From the NCBI GenBank assembly GCA_032249695.1, contig JAVVHE010000011.1:1-64000 (forward strand): a stretch of 64,000 nt of DNA, in the 5' to 3' direction. Of the stretch, positions 7,632 to 17,408 are shown piece by piece (the stretch's first letter is position 1; every line of letters starts with the position of its first letter). Origin of the DNA: JAVVHE01 sp032249695 (GTDB taxonomy: Bacteria; Pseudomonadota; Alphaproteobacteria; Sphingomonadales; Sphingomonadaceae). The position numbers and the translations under genes are program-made. A model generated the notes under the pieces. It did no database searches and was not told the DNA's origin. It was given only the letters and a program-made list of their open reading frames with translations.

Positions 7632-8726
7632 TCACGGCTGGCAGATGACGCCACCGACGGTCGGCTCGCGGCAACCGGTCGTCTCGGGGAAGGTGATCGG
7701 GCGGTCCGTCACGCGGCGGATGGCGAAATAGGCGAAAGCTTCCGCTTCCAGCGCATCGCCGTTCCAGCCGACCGCCTCGACGGGCTCGATCGCCACGCCC
7801 GTTCGTTCGGCCAGCTCCCGCATCAGCGATGCATTGAGGCGCCCTCCGCCCGTCACCAGCAAGCGCCGCGGACGGCGCGGGCAGAGGTCCAGCCCGAGGC
7901 GCACCGCCTCCGCCGAGAACGCCGTCAGGGTCGCCGCTCCGTCCTCGGCGCTTAGGCCGGTTACCGGATCGAGGCTCCACTCATTACGGTCCAGCGACTT
8001 GGGCGCGGGCCGCGCGAAATACGGATGCGCCGACAGCGTAGCCAGCGCATCCCCGTCCACCCTCCCTCGCGCTGCGAGCGCGCCGCCCTCGTCCCAGCGC
8101 GCACCGCTCGTCCGCTGCACCCAGTCGTCGATCAGCGCATTGGCCGGTCCAGTATCGAAGCTCAGCCAGTCGCCCAGATTTGCACCAAGCCAGGTGATGT
8201 TGCCCACCCCGCCGAGGTTGAGGATGGCGACGTCGCCGCCAGCCATCTCGCCCAGCTTGGCGCGGTGGAAGACCGGCAGCAGCGGCGCCCCCTGCCCGCC
8301 TGCGTCCATGTCGGCACGGCGGAAATCATGGACCGTTGTCACGCCAGCGCTCCGGGCCAGCGCGCACCCGTCTCCAAGCTGCCATGTCCAGCCGAGGTCC
8401 GGACGGTGCATGATCGTCTGGCCGTGAAAGCCGATCAGCTCGGGCCGCTCTCTCGCATCCGCCAGCAGCGCGCGCACAGCAGCGGCGTGGACCGCGGTCA
8501 CGTCTGCCTCCAGCGCGCGGATTTCGGCGTCCGGCTCGGGCCGCTCGAGCCCACGCGCCCAAGCCATTGCCGCGCGCAGGCGGTCGCGCAGGCTCTGCGG
8601 ATAGGGCGTGTAGCGGAAGGCGATCAGCCGCGAGTGCGCGCCGCCATCGGTTTCGGTCAGCGCAGCATCGACTCCGTCCATCGAGGTCCCGCTCATCAGC
8701 CCCACCACCAGCCAGTTCCGCAACAT
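7632..8726 (-). CDS. anmK: anhydro-N-acetylmuramic acid kinase
   Basis: 364 residues, normal for AnmK. The enzyme phosphorylates and hydrolyses 1,6-anhydro-MurNAc to MurNAc-6-phosphate in peptidoglycan recycling in the cytosol. Visible motifs: the nucleotide-binding 'GLMSGTSMDG' at residues 9-18, 'NLGGVGNITWL', 'DTGPANALIDDW' and 'VTGGGRLNASLM', the ASKHA-type signature blocks. Start at the ATG at 8726, directly preceded by GGTGGAGG (8728-8735); in-frame codons further upstream run into tyrS. Divergent from tyrS across 25 bases, an arrangement common in alphaproteobacteria. No amiD/ampG/murQ neighbours are in the window. Confidence 0.95.
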   Translation of the reverse strand: MLRNWLVVGLMSGTSMDGVDAALTETDGGAHSRLIAFRYTPYPQSLRDRLRAAMAWARGLERPEPDAEIRALEADVTAVHAAAVRALLADARERPELIGFHGQTIMHRPDLGWTWQLGDGCALARSAGVTTVHDFRRADMDAGGQGAPLLPVFHRAKLGEMAGGDVAILNLGGVGNITWLGANLGDWLSFDTGPANALIDDWVQRTSGARWDEGGALAARGRVDGDALATLSAHPYFARPAPKSLDRNEWSLDPVTGLSAEDGAATLTAFSAEAVRLGLDLCPRRPRRLLVTGGGRLNASLMRELAERTGVAIEPVEAVGWNGDALEAEAFAYFAIRRVTDRPITFPETTGCREPTVGGVICQP

Positions 8727-8751
8727 CCCTCCACCTGCTAGCCCAGAACCC

Positions 8752-9963
8752 ATGCGGTCCGAACTCATGACTGTGCTGCAATCGCGCGGCTATATCCACC
8801 AGTGCACCGACGCGGAGCGGCTCGACGCGCTCGCAGCGGCGGAGGCGGTCACCGGTTATATCGGCTTCGATCTTACCGCGCCGTCGCTCCACGTCGGCAA
8901 TCTGGTTTCGGTGATGCTGCTGCGGCGACTGCAACAGACGGGGCATCGGCCGATCGTGCTGCTGGGCGGCGGCACGACCATGATCGGAGACCCCAGCGGC
9001 AAGGACGAGGCGCGCCAGCTGCTTACGCCAGGGGTGATCGCAGCCAACAAGGCGAGCATCGCCCGCGTGTTCAGCCGGTTCATCGACCTTGATCGAGCGA
9101 TCGTCGTCGACAATGCCGACTGGCTGGCGGGGCTGCAGTATATCCCGTTCCTGCGCGAGGTCGGCGCGCATTTCAGCGTCAACCGGATGCTGAGCTTCGA
9201 CAGCGTCCGCCTGCGACTGGAGCGCGAGCAGCCGCTGAGTTTCTTGGAGTTCAATTACATGATCCTCCAAGCCTATGACTTCCTGGAGCTTGGCCGCCGC
9301 CACGGATGCCGCCTGCAGATGGGCGGCAGCGACCAGTGGGGGAATATCGTCAACGGGGTGGAGCTCAGCCGCCGCATCGACGCGCGCGAGCTATTCGGTC
9401 TGACGACGCCGCTGATCACGACGGCGGATGGCGCGAAGATGGGCAAGACCGCAGCGGGGGCAATGTGGCTCGCCGCCGAGATGCTCAGCCCGTACGACTA
9501 TTGGCAGTTCTGGCGGAACACGCACGACGCTGACGTCGGCCGTTTCCTGCGGCTGTTCACCGATGTGCCGCTCGACGAGATTGCGCGGCTGGAGGCGCTG
9601 GCGGGCGCCGAGGTCAACGCGGCCAAAAAGGCGCTGGCCGATGCTGCGACTGCGCTGGCGCATGGACCGGACGCTGCGGCCGAGGCGGCCGACACCGCGC
9701 GGCGCACGTTCGAGGAGGGCGCGGGCGGTACGGCGCTGCCGACACTCGCGGTCACGGACGCGATCGGCGTTATCGATGCGCTGATCGGGCTGGGGCTGGC
9801 GGCAAGCCGCAACGAGGCGCGGCGGCTGATCGCGCAGGGCGGGGTGCGCGCAGGGAGCGATCTGGTCAGCGATCCGTCGGCAACGCTCGCCGTCGGCGCC
9901 GAGCCGGTCCGCCTCAGCGCGGGACGCAAGCGGCACGGCCAGCTGGTCCGCGCATCGGGCTGA
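8752..9963 (+). CDS. tyrS: tyrosine-tRNA ligase
   Basis: 403-residue class Ic aminoacyl-tRNA synthetase that attaches Tyr to tRNA-Tyr in the cytosol. The HIGH-like motif is 'HVGN' at residues 47-50 and the KMSKS-like loop is 'KMGKT' at 229-233. The Tyr-binding region 'MGGSDQWGNI' is at 190-199. The last 60 residues form an S4-like RNA-binding domain ('NEARRLIAQGGVRAG'). The start at 8752 fits the family N-terminus 'SRGYIHQCTD'; the ATG at 8767 is an alternative that would lose five residues. Neither has a strong ribosome binding site. Divergent from anmK. Confidence 0.97.
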   Translation: MRSELMTVLQSRGYIHQCTDAERLDALAAAEAVTGYIGFDLTAPSLHVGNLVSVMLLRRLQQTGHRPIVLLGGGTTMIGDPSGKDEARQLLTPGVIAANKASIARVFSRFIDLDRAIVVDNADWLAGLQYIPFLREVGAHFSVNRMLSFDSVRLRLEREQPLSFLEFNYMILQAYDFLELGRRHGCRLQMGGSDQWGNIVNGVELSRRIDARELFGLTTPLITTADGAKMGKTAAGAMWLAAEMLSPYDYWQFWRNTHDADVGRFLRLFTDVPLDEIARLEALAGAEVNAAKKALADAATALAHGPDAAAEAADTARRTFEEGAGGTALPTLAVTDAIGVIDALIGLGLAASRNEARRLIAQGGVRAGSDLVSDPSATLAVGAEPVRLSAGRKRHGQLVRASG

Positions 9964-9987
9964 GCCAGCGCCGGCTACGTGCGCGTC

Positions 9988-10212
9988 CTAGCGCTGGGGT
10001 TCCGGTTCGGCCCGGGCGGGCTTCGCCGGCGGTTTTGCGGGTGCCACCGGCGCCGTCTTCGTATCCATCTTGGGCGCGACGCCCAAGACCGACAGCGTCT
10101 CGCCGGGCGCACTCCGGCTCGGCGCGGCGCCCGAGCGCATGCCGGAGGAAGAGACGAACACGATCCCGAGGATCGCACCAAGTCCGATGAGGCCGAGCCG
10201 CAGCCGCTCCAT
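9988..10212 (-). CDS. small single-span membrane protein with Ala/Pro/Lys-rich tail
   Basis: 74 residues from the ATG at 10212, which has GAAGGAT just upstream. The N-terminus 'LRLGLIGLGAILGIVFVSS' is one transmembrane or signal-anchor helix, followed by a low-complexity tail rich in Ala, Pro and Lys ('APAKPPAKPARAEPEPQR') that would face the periplasm. No family recognised. It ends 24 bases after the tyrS stop and is convergent with it. A 13-14 base motif located about 90 bases upstream (10302-10315) recurs upstream of the PhoX-like gene. Confidence 0.55.
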   Translation of the reverse strand: MERLRLGLIGLGAILGIVFVSSSGMRSGAAPSRSAPGETLSVLGVAPKMDTKTAPVAPAKPPAKPARAEPEPQR

Positions 10213-10301
10213 GATCCTTCGGTCGTCAGTTAGTGTGCCTGCCGCCACGCTGCTGCTCCGCGTCTGTCACAACGCGGCACCGCATCGAAAGCCACTTCGA
10301 T

Positions 10302-10315
10302 TTACGGTGTTTGTG
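10302..10315. repeat. TTACGGTGTTTGTG motif, copy 1
   Basis: A 14-base string that recurs with one base fewer at 12043-12055. On the minus strand both copies lie about 75-90 bases upstream of the start codons of minus-strand genes (the 74-residue membrane protein and the PhoX-like gene), so they could be shared promoter or operator elements. Two copies are too few to be sure. Confidence 0.3.
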
Positions 10316-10352
10316 GCACGAAGTCCACAATAGGCCGCTGGGCGCAAACGAA

Positions 10353-10378
10353 CGGGCGGCCCGTCGCCGGGCCGCCCG
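10353..10378 (-). terminator. GC-rich hairpin after the PhoX-like gene
   Basis: Perfect 10-base-pair inverted repeat: CGGGCGGCCC at 10353-10362 and GGGCCGCCCG at 10369-10378, with a 6-base loop. It lies 28 bases beyond the final stop codon of the minus-strand PhoX-like PEP-CTERM gene, in the right place for its terminator. No run of T follows, as is common in high-GC genomes. Confidence 0.6.
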
Positions 10379-10405
10379 CCATCAGTTGGCGCTACCGAGC
10401 GGCGC

Positions 10406-11968
10406 TCAGTCGCGACGCGCGCGGCGGCGCAGCGCAGCCGCGCCGACGACGCCCATGCCGAACAGCGCAAACGCAGCCGGCTCCGGCGTACGGACGAGCA
10501 GCAGCAGCTGGCCGCCTTCATAGAGCGGCTAGCCGAGGGCATAGTGCGCTTGTACGTCGGCGAGGAAGAAGCTGTTGCGGCCACCCGCATCCAGCAGCGA
10601 GCCGCGGAACAGCTTCGTCACCTCGACGATGCCCGAGCTTTCCTCGTCCTGGTTGAAGGGCGCGGTGGGCGCAAGCGCGCCAGAGCCGAAACCGCCGAGC
10701 GTGCCAAACCGGCGCGGATCATGCTGAAACGCTTGGGCGATCGTTCCGGTCGTTGGATCATAGGCGAAAATGTGGGCGTTGTAGCGCTGATTGCCCGGAT
10801 CCTCCTGGATGTAGACCTTGCCGTCCTCACCGACCGCGATGTTGTCCATCATCTGCAGGTCCTCGGTGTCATCGAGCAGCATCTCGATCGTGCCGCCCGC
10901 AGTGGGGTTGGCGATGTCCGTGAAGCGGACGCGCCACAGCCGTGAACGGCCCACCTGCGCGCCCTGACCGGTTTTGACCGAATCAAATTGATCGGTCGTC
11001 ACGAAATAGCCGACGCTGGGGTTGTTCGGATCCCAGGCGAAGTCTTCCGGACGCTGGAAGCCGGTTAGCGCGCTGGCGTTCGCGGTCAGCGTGAAGCTGG
11101 ACGACTGCTTAACGAGCGAGCCCGAGTTGATCGCACCCGCGCCGGGCAGGCCGCCGCTCCGGCTTTCGGCATTCGCGCCGGAGCCGATCTGCAGGAAGTA
11201 GCGCGTGCCGTTCGTGAGGCCGGCCGCCTCGATCGGGTTCGCGCTGCTTGTCTTGGTGCCAACGTAGAACTGGATGCGGCCGTTGGCTCCGTCCTCGGTG
11301 CCGGCGACGAGCGTGATGTTGCCGGTGCCGCCGTTGGCGACCCGATTTTCCCACGACGCGGTGCCGAGCGCGGGCAACTGATATCCGCGATTGTCGCCCG
11401 GCGCTGCGCCCGGAACCCACGCAAAGGCGCGGCCCGTCGAGCCCGATTCCTAGCCGTTCAGGAAGATGCGGCCGTTATAGCCGAGGCCCGTCGCGGCATT
11501 GTAGAAGGCCGAGACCGGCGCGAGATCGGCCGAGCACAGCCGCGAGAGCACGTCCGAGCCGCTGTAGCTGAACTGGCCGAGATTATTGATGAACGGCGCA
11601 CCATGTGTCACCGCCAGCGTATCCCGGTCGACGGTCCACTGCGACACGAATGCACCGCGAGTGCCGCCATTTTGCCAGCTGTTGCCGGTGCCGCCGCCGA
11701 TTTCGTGGTTGACAAGCACCGTAATCGTGCTGTCGCCGTTCGAATAGGCGCCGATACCGTCCGGAATGCCAGTGAACTGATGGCCCGTCGCCGCATTGTT
11801 GGCGCGGTCGCCGACCGTCAGGATCGAGTAGCTCTTCCAGCCATTCGTAGTGGGGACGAGGTAGGGCGTCGCCGACGAGTTCGGGCCCTGGATGGTGACC
11901 GGGCCGGCGACGGCCGCTGTCGTGGCGAGCGCGGCAAGCGCCACGCCGAGCGTGAAGTACGAGCGCAT
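10406..11968 (-). pseudogene. PhoX-like (DUF839) PEP-CTERM exported protein with two in-frame amber codons
   Basis: One continuous frame from ATG 11968 to TGA 10406, 520 codons, interrupted only by TAG at 11452-11450 (codon 173) and at 10531-10529 (codon 480). The N-terminus is a signal peptide ('LGVALAALATTAAVAG'). The body matches the PhoX-like family ('GIPDGIGAYSNGDSTITVLVNHEIG', in parts; 'GFQRPEDFAWDP'; 'YFVTTDQFD'). The C-terminus after the second TAG is a PEP-CTERM sorting signal ('TPEPAAF', a hydrophobic helix, then 'RRRARRD'). Family context suggests that the first TAG replaces Glu in 'NG-E-ESG'; GAG to TAG would explain both. Coding composition is intact on both sides, so decay is recent, or the codons are read through or are sequence errors. 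Confidence 0.8.
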
Positions 11969-12042
11969 GTGTTCGGTGTCCCCGATCATGAACCGCCCCC
12001 AGGACGGCTCAGGACCCATGGTGCAGACTCATTACCTTAAAA

Positions 12043-12055
12043 TTACGGTGTTGTG
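12043..12055. repeat. TTACGGTGTTGTG motif, copy 2
   Basis: Near-identical to the element at 10302-10315, one T shorter. It lies 75 bases upstream of the PhoX-like gene start on the minus strand, next to an A/T-rich stretch ('CCTTAAAATTA' on the plus strand) that could hold a promoter. Function inferred from position only. Confidence 0.3.
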
Positions 12056-12085
12056 AGCTATTTACGGCGATCGCTCGTCGCCGCT

Positions 12086-13012
12086 TCAGGCTTTCGCCAG
12101 GACCGCCGCAATCAGCGCAATGCGGTCGACCTCGGCGTAGGCGGAACGCTCAAGCTCTTCGCCAAAGATGTCAGGATCGAGCTCGCAATAGCTCAGATCG
12201 CACCCGCTTTCGCGTGCGGCTTCCGCGAGTCGCGCGTGAAACGGATCATCGCCGTGGACAATGGGTGAACCGGAATAGAGGATCAGCCGCCCGCGCGGTG
12301 CGAGCCGCTCCATCCCCGCCCGGCTGAGCGCGAGCGGCAACGCGGTGCCGAGCTCGCCGCCGCCGTTGCGGTAGGCGCGCTCGTGCTCGTCGGCGATGAA
12401 CGGCGGGTTCAGCAGCACCAGGTCGAACGCGCCATCGATCCCGTCAGCCCCGCTGGTCTCAACCGTCCGCGCGGATAGCCCGGCGGCGAGGGAGTTCGCC
12501 TGCGCCAGATGCAGCGCGCGCGGATTGACGTCGGTCAGCACCAGCTCGGCGCCCCGCGCGTGGAACACGGCAGTGATGCCGCCCACGCCCGCACCCGCAC
12601 CGATATCGAGGACGCGGCTCGGTGGCGGCGCGCGCTGCAGTTCGGACAGGATCAGGCGCGCGAAGCGGTAGCTGTCGGGGCCGAAGAACACGCTGTCTGG
12701 CGCGGTCGTCGGCCACGCGCTGTGCAGGAACAGCGCGCCGCCAAGGCTCGACGCGCGCAGCGTCGATGCGACCCCGCCGTCGCGGTGGACGAGCGCGCCC
12801 GCAGCCTCGGCCGCCGTCCGCACGGCCGCGGGGATGCTGGCGGCATCGACCGCGCGGCTCCAGCCGAACAGGTCGGCCAGGCCGTGGCCCAGCCCGCGCC
12901 AGCGCGCCGCCACGCGGGCGTGGCTGGCGGGCGTGATCGTCGTGAATCGGTAATGCTCGGCGCGCAGCGCTTGGATAAGCGCAATGAGCGCGGCGGTGTC
13001 GGCATGCTGCAT
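12086..13012 (-). CDS. class I SAM-dependent methyltransferase (N5-glutamine/adenine type)
   Basis: 308 residues. The N-terminal ~115 residues form a separate helical domain. The C-terminal Rossmann domain shows the SAM-binding motif I 'VLDIGAGAGVGGI', an acidic motif II 'LVLTDVNPRAL' and the catalytic 'NPPF' motif, typical of enzymes that methylate planar amide or amino nitrogen (PrmC/RsmC/small-methyltransferase class). Target unknown: protein glutamine, rRNA or DNA base are all possible. It follows the acyl-CoA ligase on the same strand after 39 bases and may be co-transcribed. No clear ribosome binding site precedes the ATG at 13012. Confidence 0.82.
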   Translation of the reverse strand: MQHADTAALIALIQALRAEHYRFTTITPASHARVAARWRGLGHGLADLFGWSRAVDAASIPAAVRTAAEAAGALVHRDGGVASTLRASSLGGALFLHSAWPTTAPDSVFFGPDSYRFARLILSELQRAPPPSRVLDIGAGAGVGGITAVFHARGAELVLTDVNPRALHLAQANSLAAGLSARTVETSGADGIDGAFDLVLLNPPFIADEHERAYRNGGGELGTALPLALSRAGMERLAPRGRLILYSGSPIVHGDDPFHARLAEAARESGCDLSYCELDPDIFGEELERSAYAEVDRIALIAAVLAKA

Positions 13013-13051
13013 CGGATGCGCAACGCTCGCCCGGCGAGGGCGTTCAGCGCA

Positions 13052-14683
<1,632 letters not shown>

Positions 14684-14821
14684 CGATCCTCCCGCAAGGC
14701 CTTCAGGCCCGTTCTGTGCGCCGACGGTGCCGAACCCTTGTGCCAAGTTCAAGCGCAAAGGCCGGAATGCGCCGAGGGCGGCACTGGCGCAGATCGAAGA
14801 GGCCACGACGGAGGATCGGCG

Positions 14822-15883
14822 ATGCTCGACGAAGCGCTGTGCTATGAACAGATGGCGGCGCGCGACCGCTCGGCGGACGGGCTGTTCGTGGCCGCGGTCA
14901 TCACGACGGGCGTGTTCTGCCGCCCCGGCTGCCCCGCGCGCACGCCGCTGCGCCGCAACGTGCGCTTCTACGCGACCGCGGGCGAGGCGATGCGCGATGG
15001 CTTCCGCGCCTGCAGCCGCTGCCGTCCGCTGGCGGCGCTGCCCGACATCGGGCTGGCAACGGTCGAGGCAGTCTGCCGCATGATCGAAGCCGACCCGGCC
15101 GAGGCGATCGACCTGGCGACGCTCGCAGCGCGCGCAGGCTATAGCCCGTGGCACTTGCAGCGGCGCTTCACCGCGATCGTTGGTGTGTCGCCGCGCGATT
15201 ATCATGCCGCGCTGCGCAGACGGCTCTACCGGCGCGAGCTGCGGAGCGGGCCGAGCGCGACGGCGGCGCTCTACGCGGCGGGCTATGGCTCAACCAGCCG
15301 CGTCGGCGGGGCTGCCAACCCGCTGGGCGGAGTCACTCCATCGGCATACGCGCGCGGCGGGGCTGGGGTGGAGCTCAGTTACCTCACCATCGCAACGCGC
15401 TTCGGCTCGGTGTTGGTCGCAGCGAGCGACAAGGGCGTCGCGTTCGTGGCGTTCGGGCCGGAGGAGCAGACCTTGCCCGAACTCGCCGCCGATTTCCCGC
15501 GCGCATCGCTGCGGCGCGCCGAGGCCGATGACGCTGCGGTCGCGGCATGGGCGGAGGCGATCGGAGCCTATCTCAACGGCCATCGGCCCGATCCACGCCT
15601 GCCGCTCGACATCCAGGGCACCGCCTTCCAGCAACTGGTGTGGCGCTTCCTGCGATCGATCCCCGCGGGCGAGACTCGGACCTATACCGAAGTCGCCGCC
15701 GCCGTCGGCCGCCCCGCAGCGGTGCGCGCGGCAGCGTCGGCGTGCGGCGCGAACCGCGTGTCGCTGCAGATCCCCTGCCACCGCGTGATCCGAGCGGACG
15801 GTGCCCTGGGCGGCTACCGGTGGGGGCTGAACGTGAAGCGCGCGCTCTTGGCCGCCGAGGGCGCGCGGCTGGGGTCGCCGTAG
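14822..15883 (+). CDS. ada: bifunctional Ada: methylated-DNA repair protein and transcriptional activator
   Basis: 353 residues, with three domains in the classical order. An N-terminal zinc domain carries Cys33, Cys37, Cys64 and Cys67; Cys33 is the expected phosphotriester methyl acceptor. A central AraC-type helix-turn-helix spans about residues 85-165 ('WHLQRRFTAIVGVSPRDY'). The C-terminal O6-alkylguanine transferase has the active Cys319 in 'IPCHRVI'. The ATG at 14822 follows GGAGG at 14810-14814. In the known paradigm the methylated N-domain turns Ada into an activator of its own and alkA-like genes; no alkA or alkB is next to it here. Divergent from the acyl-CoA ligase, 138 bases apart. 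Confidence 0.95.
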   Translation: MLDEALCYEQMAARDRSADGLFVAAVITTGVFCRPGCPARTPLRRNVRFYATAGEAMRDGFRACSRCRPLAALPDIGLATVEAVCRMIEADPAEAIDLATLAARAGYSPWHLQRRFTAIVGVSPRDYHAALRRRLYRRELRSGPSATAALYAAGYGSTSRVGGAANPLGGVTPSAYARGGAGVELSYLTIATRFGSVLVAASDKGVAFVAFGPEEQTLPELAADFPRASLRRAEADDAAVAAWAEAIGAYLNGHRPDPRLPLDIQGTAFQQLVWRFLRSIPAGETRTYTEVAAAVGRPAAVRAAASACGANRVSLQIPCHRVIRADGALGGYRWGLNVKRALLAAEGARLGSP

Positions 15884-15893
15884 CGGCTGGCTT

Positions 15894-17408
15894 CTAGACC
15901 TCCGCCAGCGCCCGCACCGCCGCAGGCTCCGCCGCCAGCCGCTCCAGCTCCGCGCGCAGCGCGGCGCCCTCCTCGTCGGCGAGCGCCGCGGCCGCGAGCG
16001 CGCGCAGCCGCTCCGCCCCGTCCGAGCGCGCCGCCAGTCCCGGCAGCACGCCCATGATCGCAGCGAACTTCGCGAGCCCGCGCGCGTGGGTATCGCTATA
16101 GCCCTTCACCAAGCGCTGCAGCCGCAGCACCTCCACGCCCAGCGCGTAATCGGTGCGCGCGGCATTGACGGCGCTTTCCAGCCAGGCGGTGATGCGCGCC
16201 TGTTCCTCGGCATAACGCAGCGTGCGCGGTCGCCAGCGGCGCAGGCGCGCAAGGCCCCACATCAGCAGGAAGCCCGGCAGCCGCGTGGTGGTGACTGTGC
16301 GCCCGCCGGTCAGCGCGCCCGCCCAGCGCCGCGCGCGCGCCGATCCGCGCACGCGTCGCCCGAGACCCGCTGGGAGCAGATCGCACAGCTCGTCGAAGCG
16401 CGGGCTGAGATACTCGCTGACTTGCACGACCTGTCCGTCCCTGGCGCGGGCCTCGGCGGCGATGCGGTCGAAGCGGCCGGCGCGAGTCTTGAGGTCGGCG
16501 ACGCGCACCACGTCCTCGTAGGCCATCCACAGCGCGAGGTGCCGCGCGGCCGCCGCGGTCAGCGCGAAGTCCTCGGCCGCGCCGCCAAGTTCGGAGTCGG
16601 CGCGCGCGACCGCGTCGAGCCGCTCGCGGTAGAGCCGTGCGTAGGTCGCGTCGCTGTGATCGCGCAACCGCTCGTCCCCAAGGCGCGCCAGTGACTGAGC
16701 GGGTGGCGGCACGTGCGCGCCCGGCGCCCCGGCGGTGTCGGGAACGTCGATGCCAGACGCGACATTGCACGCGGCGGCGAATGCAGCGAGGCTGCGCTCG
16801 ACCCCCTTCCCGCCGCGCCGGATCGCGCCTTCGAACGCCATGCGGTCGAACGGCAGCGCGCCCGATCCGGCGAGCGCACCGAACAAAGTCGCTGAGATTA
16901 CGCTACGCTCCGCATCGGCCAGCGCTGCGAGATCGGCGAGCACCAGCCGCTTCGACGACCGCTCCGCCGCCTCGATCACGCGCGCCGCCGACAGCCGCCC
17001 GTCACCCGGCGCCGACTTCTCCGCGATTGCAAACACCCGGTGCGAAGAGGCGATGAGCGTCGTCCGACCGGGCGTCACCAGTCCGCGCGCGATCGCCCGG
17101 CCGGCCTCCATCAGCTCGGCCGCCAGCACCACGTCGACGTCGCCCGGAGAGGGCATCAGCGCCATCACCGGGGCGGGGCCGGGCGGCGCGATTTCAAGAT
17201 AATAGACCGTCGCGCCCGTGCGTTGCGCGACACCCGGCACGCTCGTCGCCTGTGCGGTCCAACCCGCGTTTTCGGCCATTTCGACGATCCAGTCGGCCAG
17301 CACCCCCCCGCCCTGCCCGCCGAGCGCGTGGATGGAGATGCGCAGAACCAACCCCTCTCCCCTGTGCAGTGCGCCCGTCCCGCTGCCCTGAAGCGAGGAC
17401 TCGCTCAC
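15894..17408 (-). CDS. iorB: indolepyruvate oxidoreductase subunit beta family protein (extended)
   Basis: 504 residues, much longer than the ~200-residue archaeal IorB. The N-terminal ~200 residues are the pyruvate ferredoxin oxidoreductase gamma-type domain ('LGGQGGGVLADWIVEMAENAGW', in short blocks; 'TSVPGVAQRTGATVYYLE'). The C-terminal ~300 residues are a helical extension with 'KGYSDTHARGLAKF' and many Ala/Arg, as in bacterial versions. With IorA it oxidatively decarboxylates aryl pyruvates to aryl-acetyl-CoA. The chosen GTG at 17408 overlaps the iorA stop as GTGA. An alternative TTG at 17351 has a strong GGGGAG just upstream and would drop 19 residues. Confidence 0.88.
   Translation of the reverse strand: MSESSLQGSGTGALHRGEGLVLRISIHALGGQGGGVLADWIVEMAENAGWTAQATSVPGVAQRTGATVYYLEIAPPGPAPVMALMPSPGDVDVVLAAELMEAGRAIARGLVTPGRTTLIASSHRVFAIAEKSAPGDGRLSAARVIEAAERSSKRLVLADLAALADAERSVISATLFGALAGSGALPFDRMAFEGAIRRGGKGVERSLAAFAAACNVASGIDVPDTAGAPGAHVPPPAQSLARLGDERLRDHSDATYARLYRERLDAVARADSELGGAAEDFALTAAAARHLALWMAYEDVVRVADLKTRAGRFDRIAAEARARDGQVVQVSEYLSPRFDELCDLLPAGLGRRVRGSARARRWAGALTGGRTVTTTRLPGFLLMWGLARLRRWRPRTLRYAEEQARITAWLESAVNAARTDYALGVEVLRLQRLVKGYSDTHARGLAKFAAIMGVLPGLAARSDGAERLRALAAAALADEEGAALRAELERLAAEPAAVRALAEV

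Noticed and set aside
10406..11968. Pyrrolysine or general amber reassignment to explain the TAG codons
   Set aside because: TAG is used as the normal stop of several other intact genes here (for example the MFS gene ending at 5616 and scoA), and no pyl gene is visible.
12001..12036. Sigma-54-like GG-N10-GC upstream of the PhoX-like gene
   Set aside because: GGTAATGAGTCTGC on the minus strand has the spacing, but the flanking bases do not match the consensus, unlike the site before the metalloprotease.
14684..15205. N-terminal extension of the acyl-CoA ligase frame
   Set aside because: It overlaps the start of ada on the opposite strand, and the true ATG at 14683 has a strong ribosome binding site.
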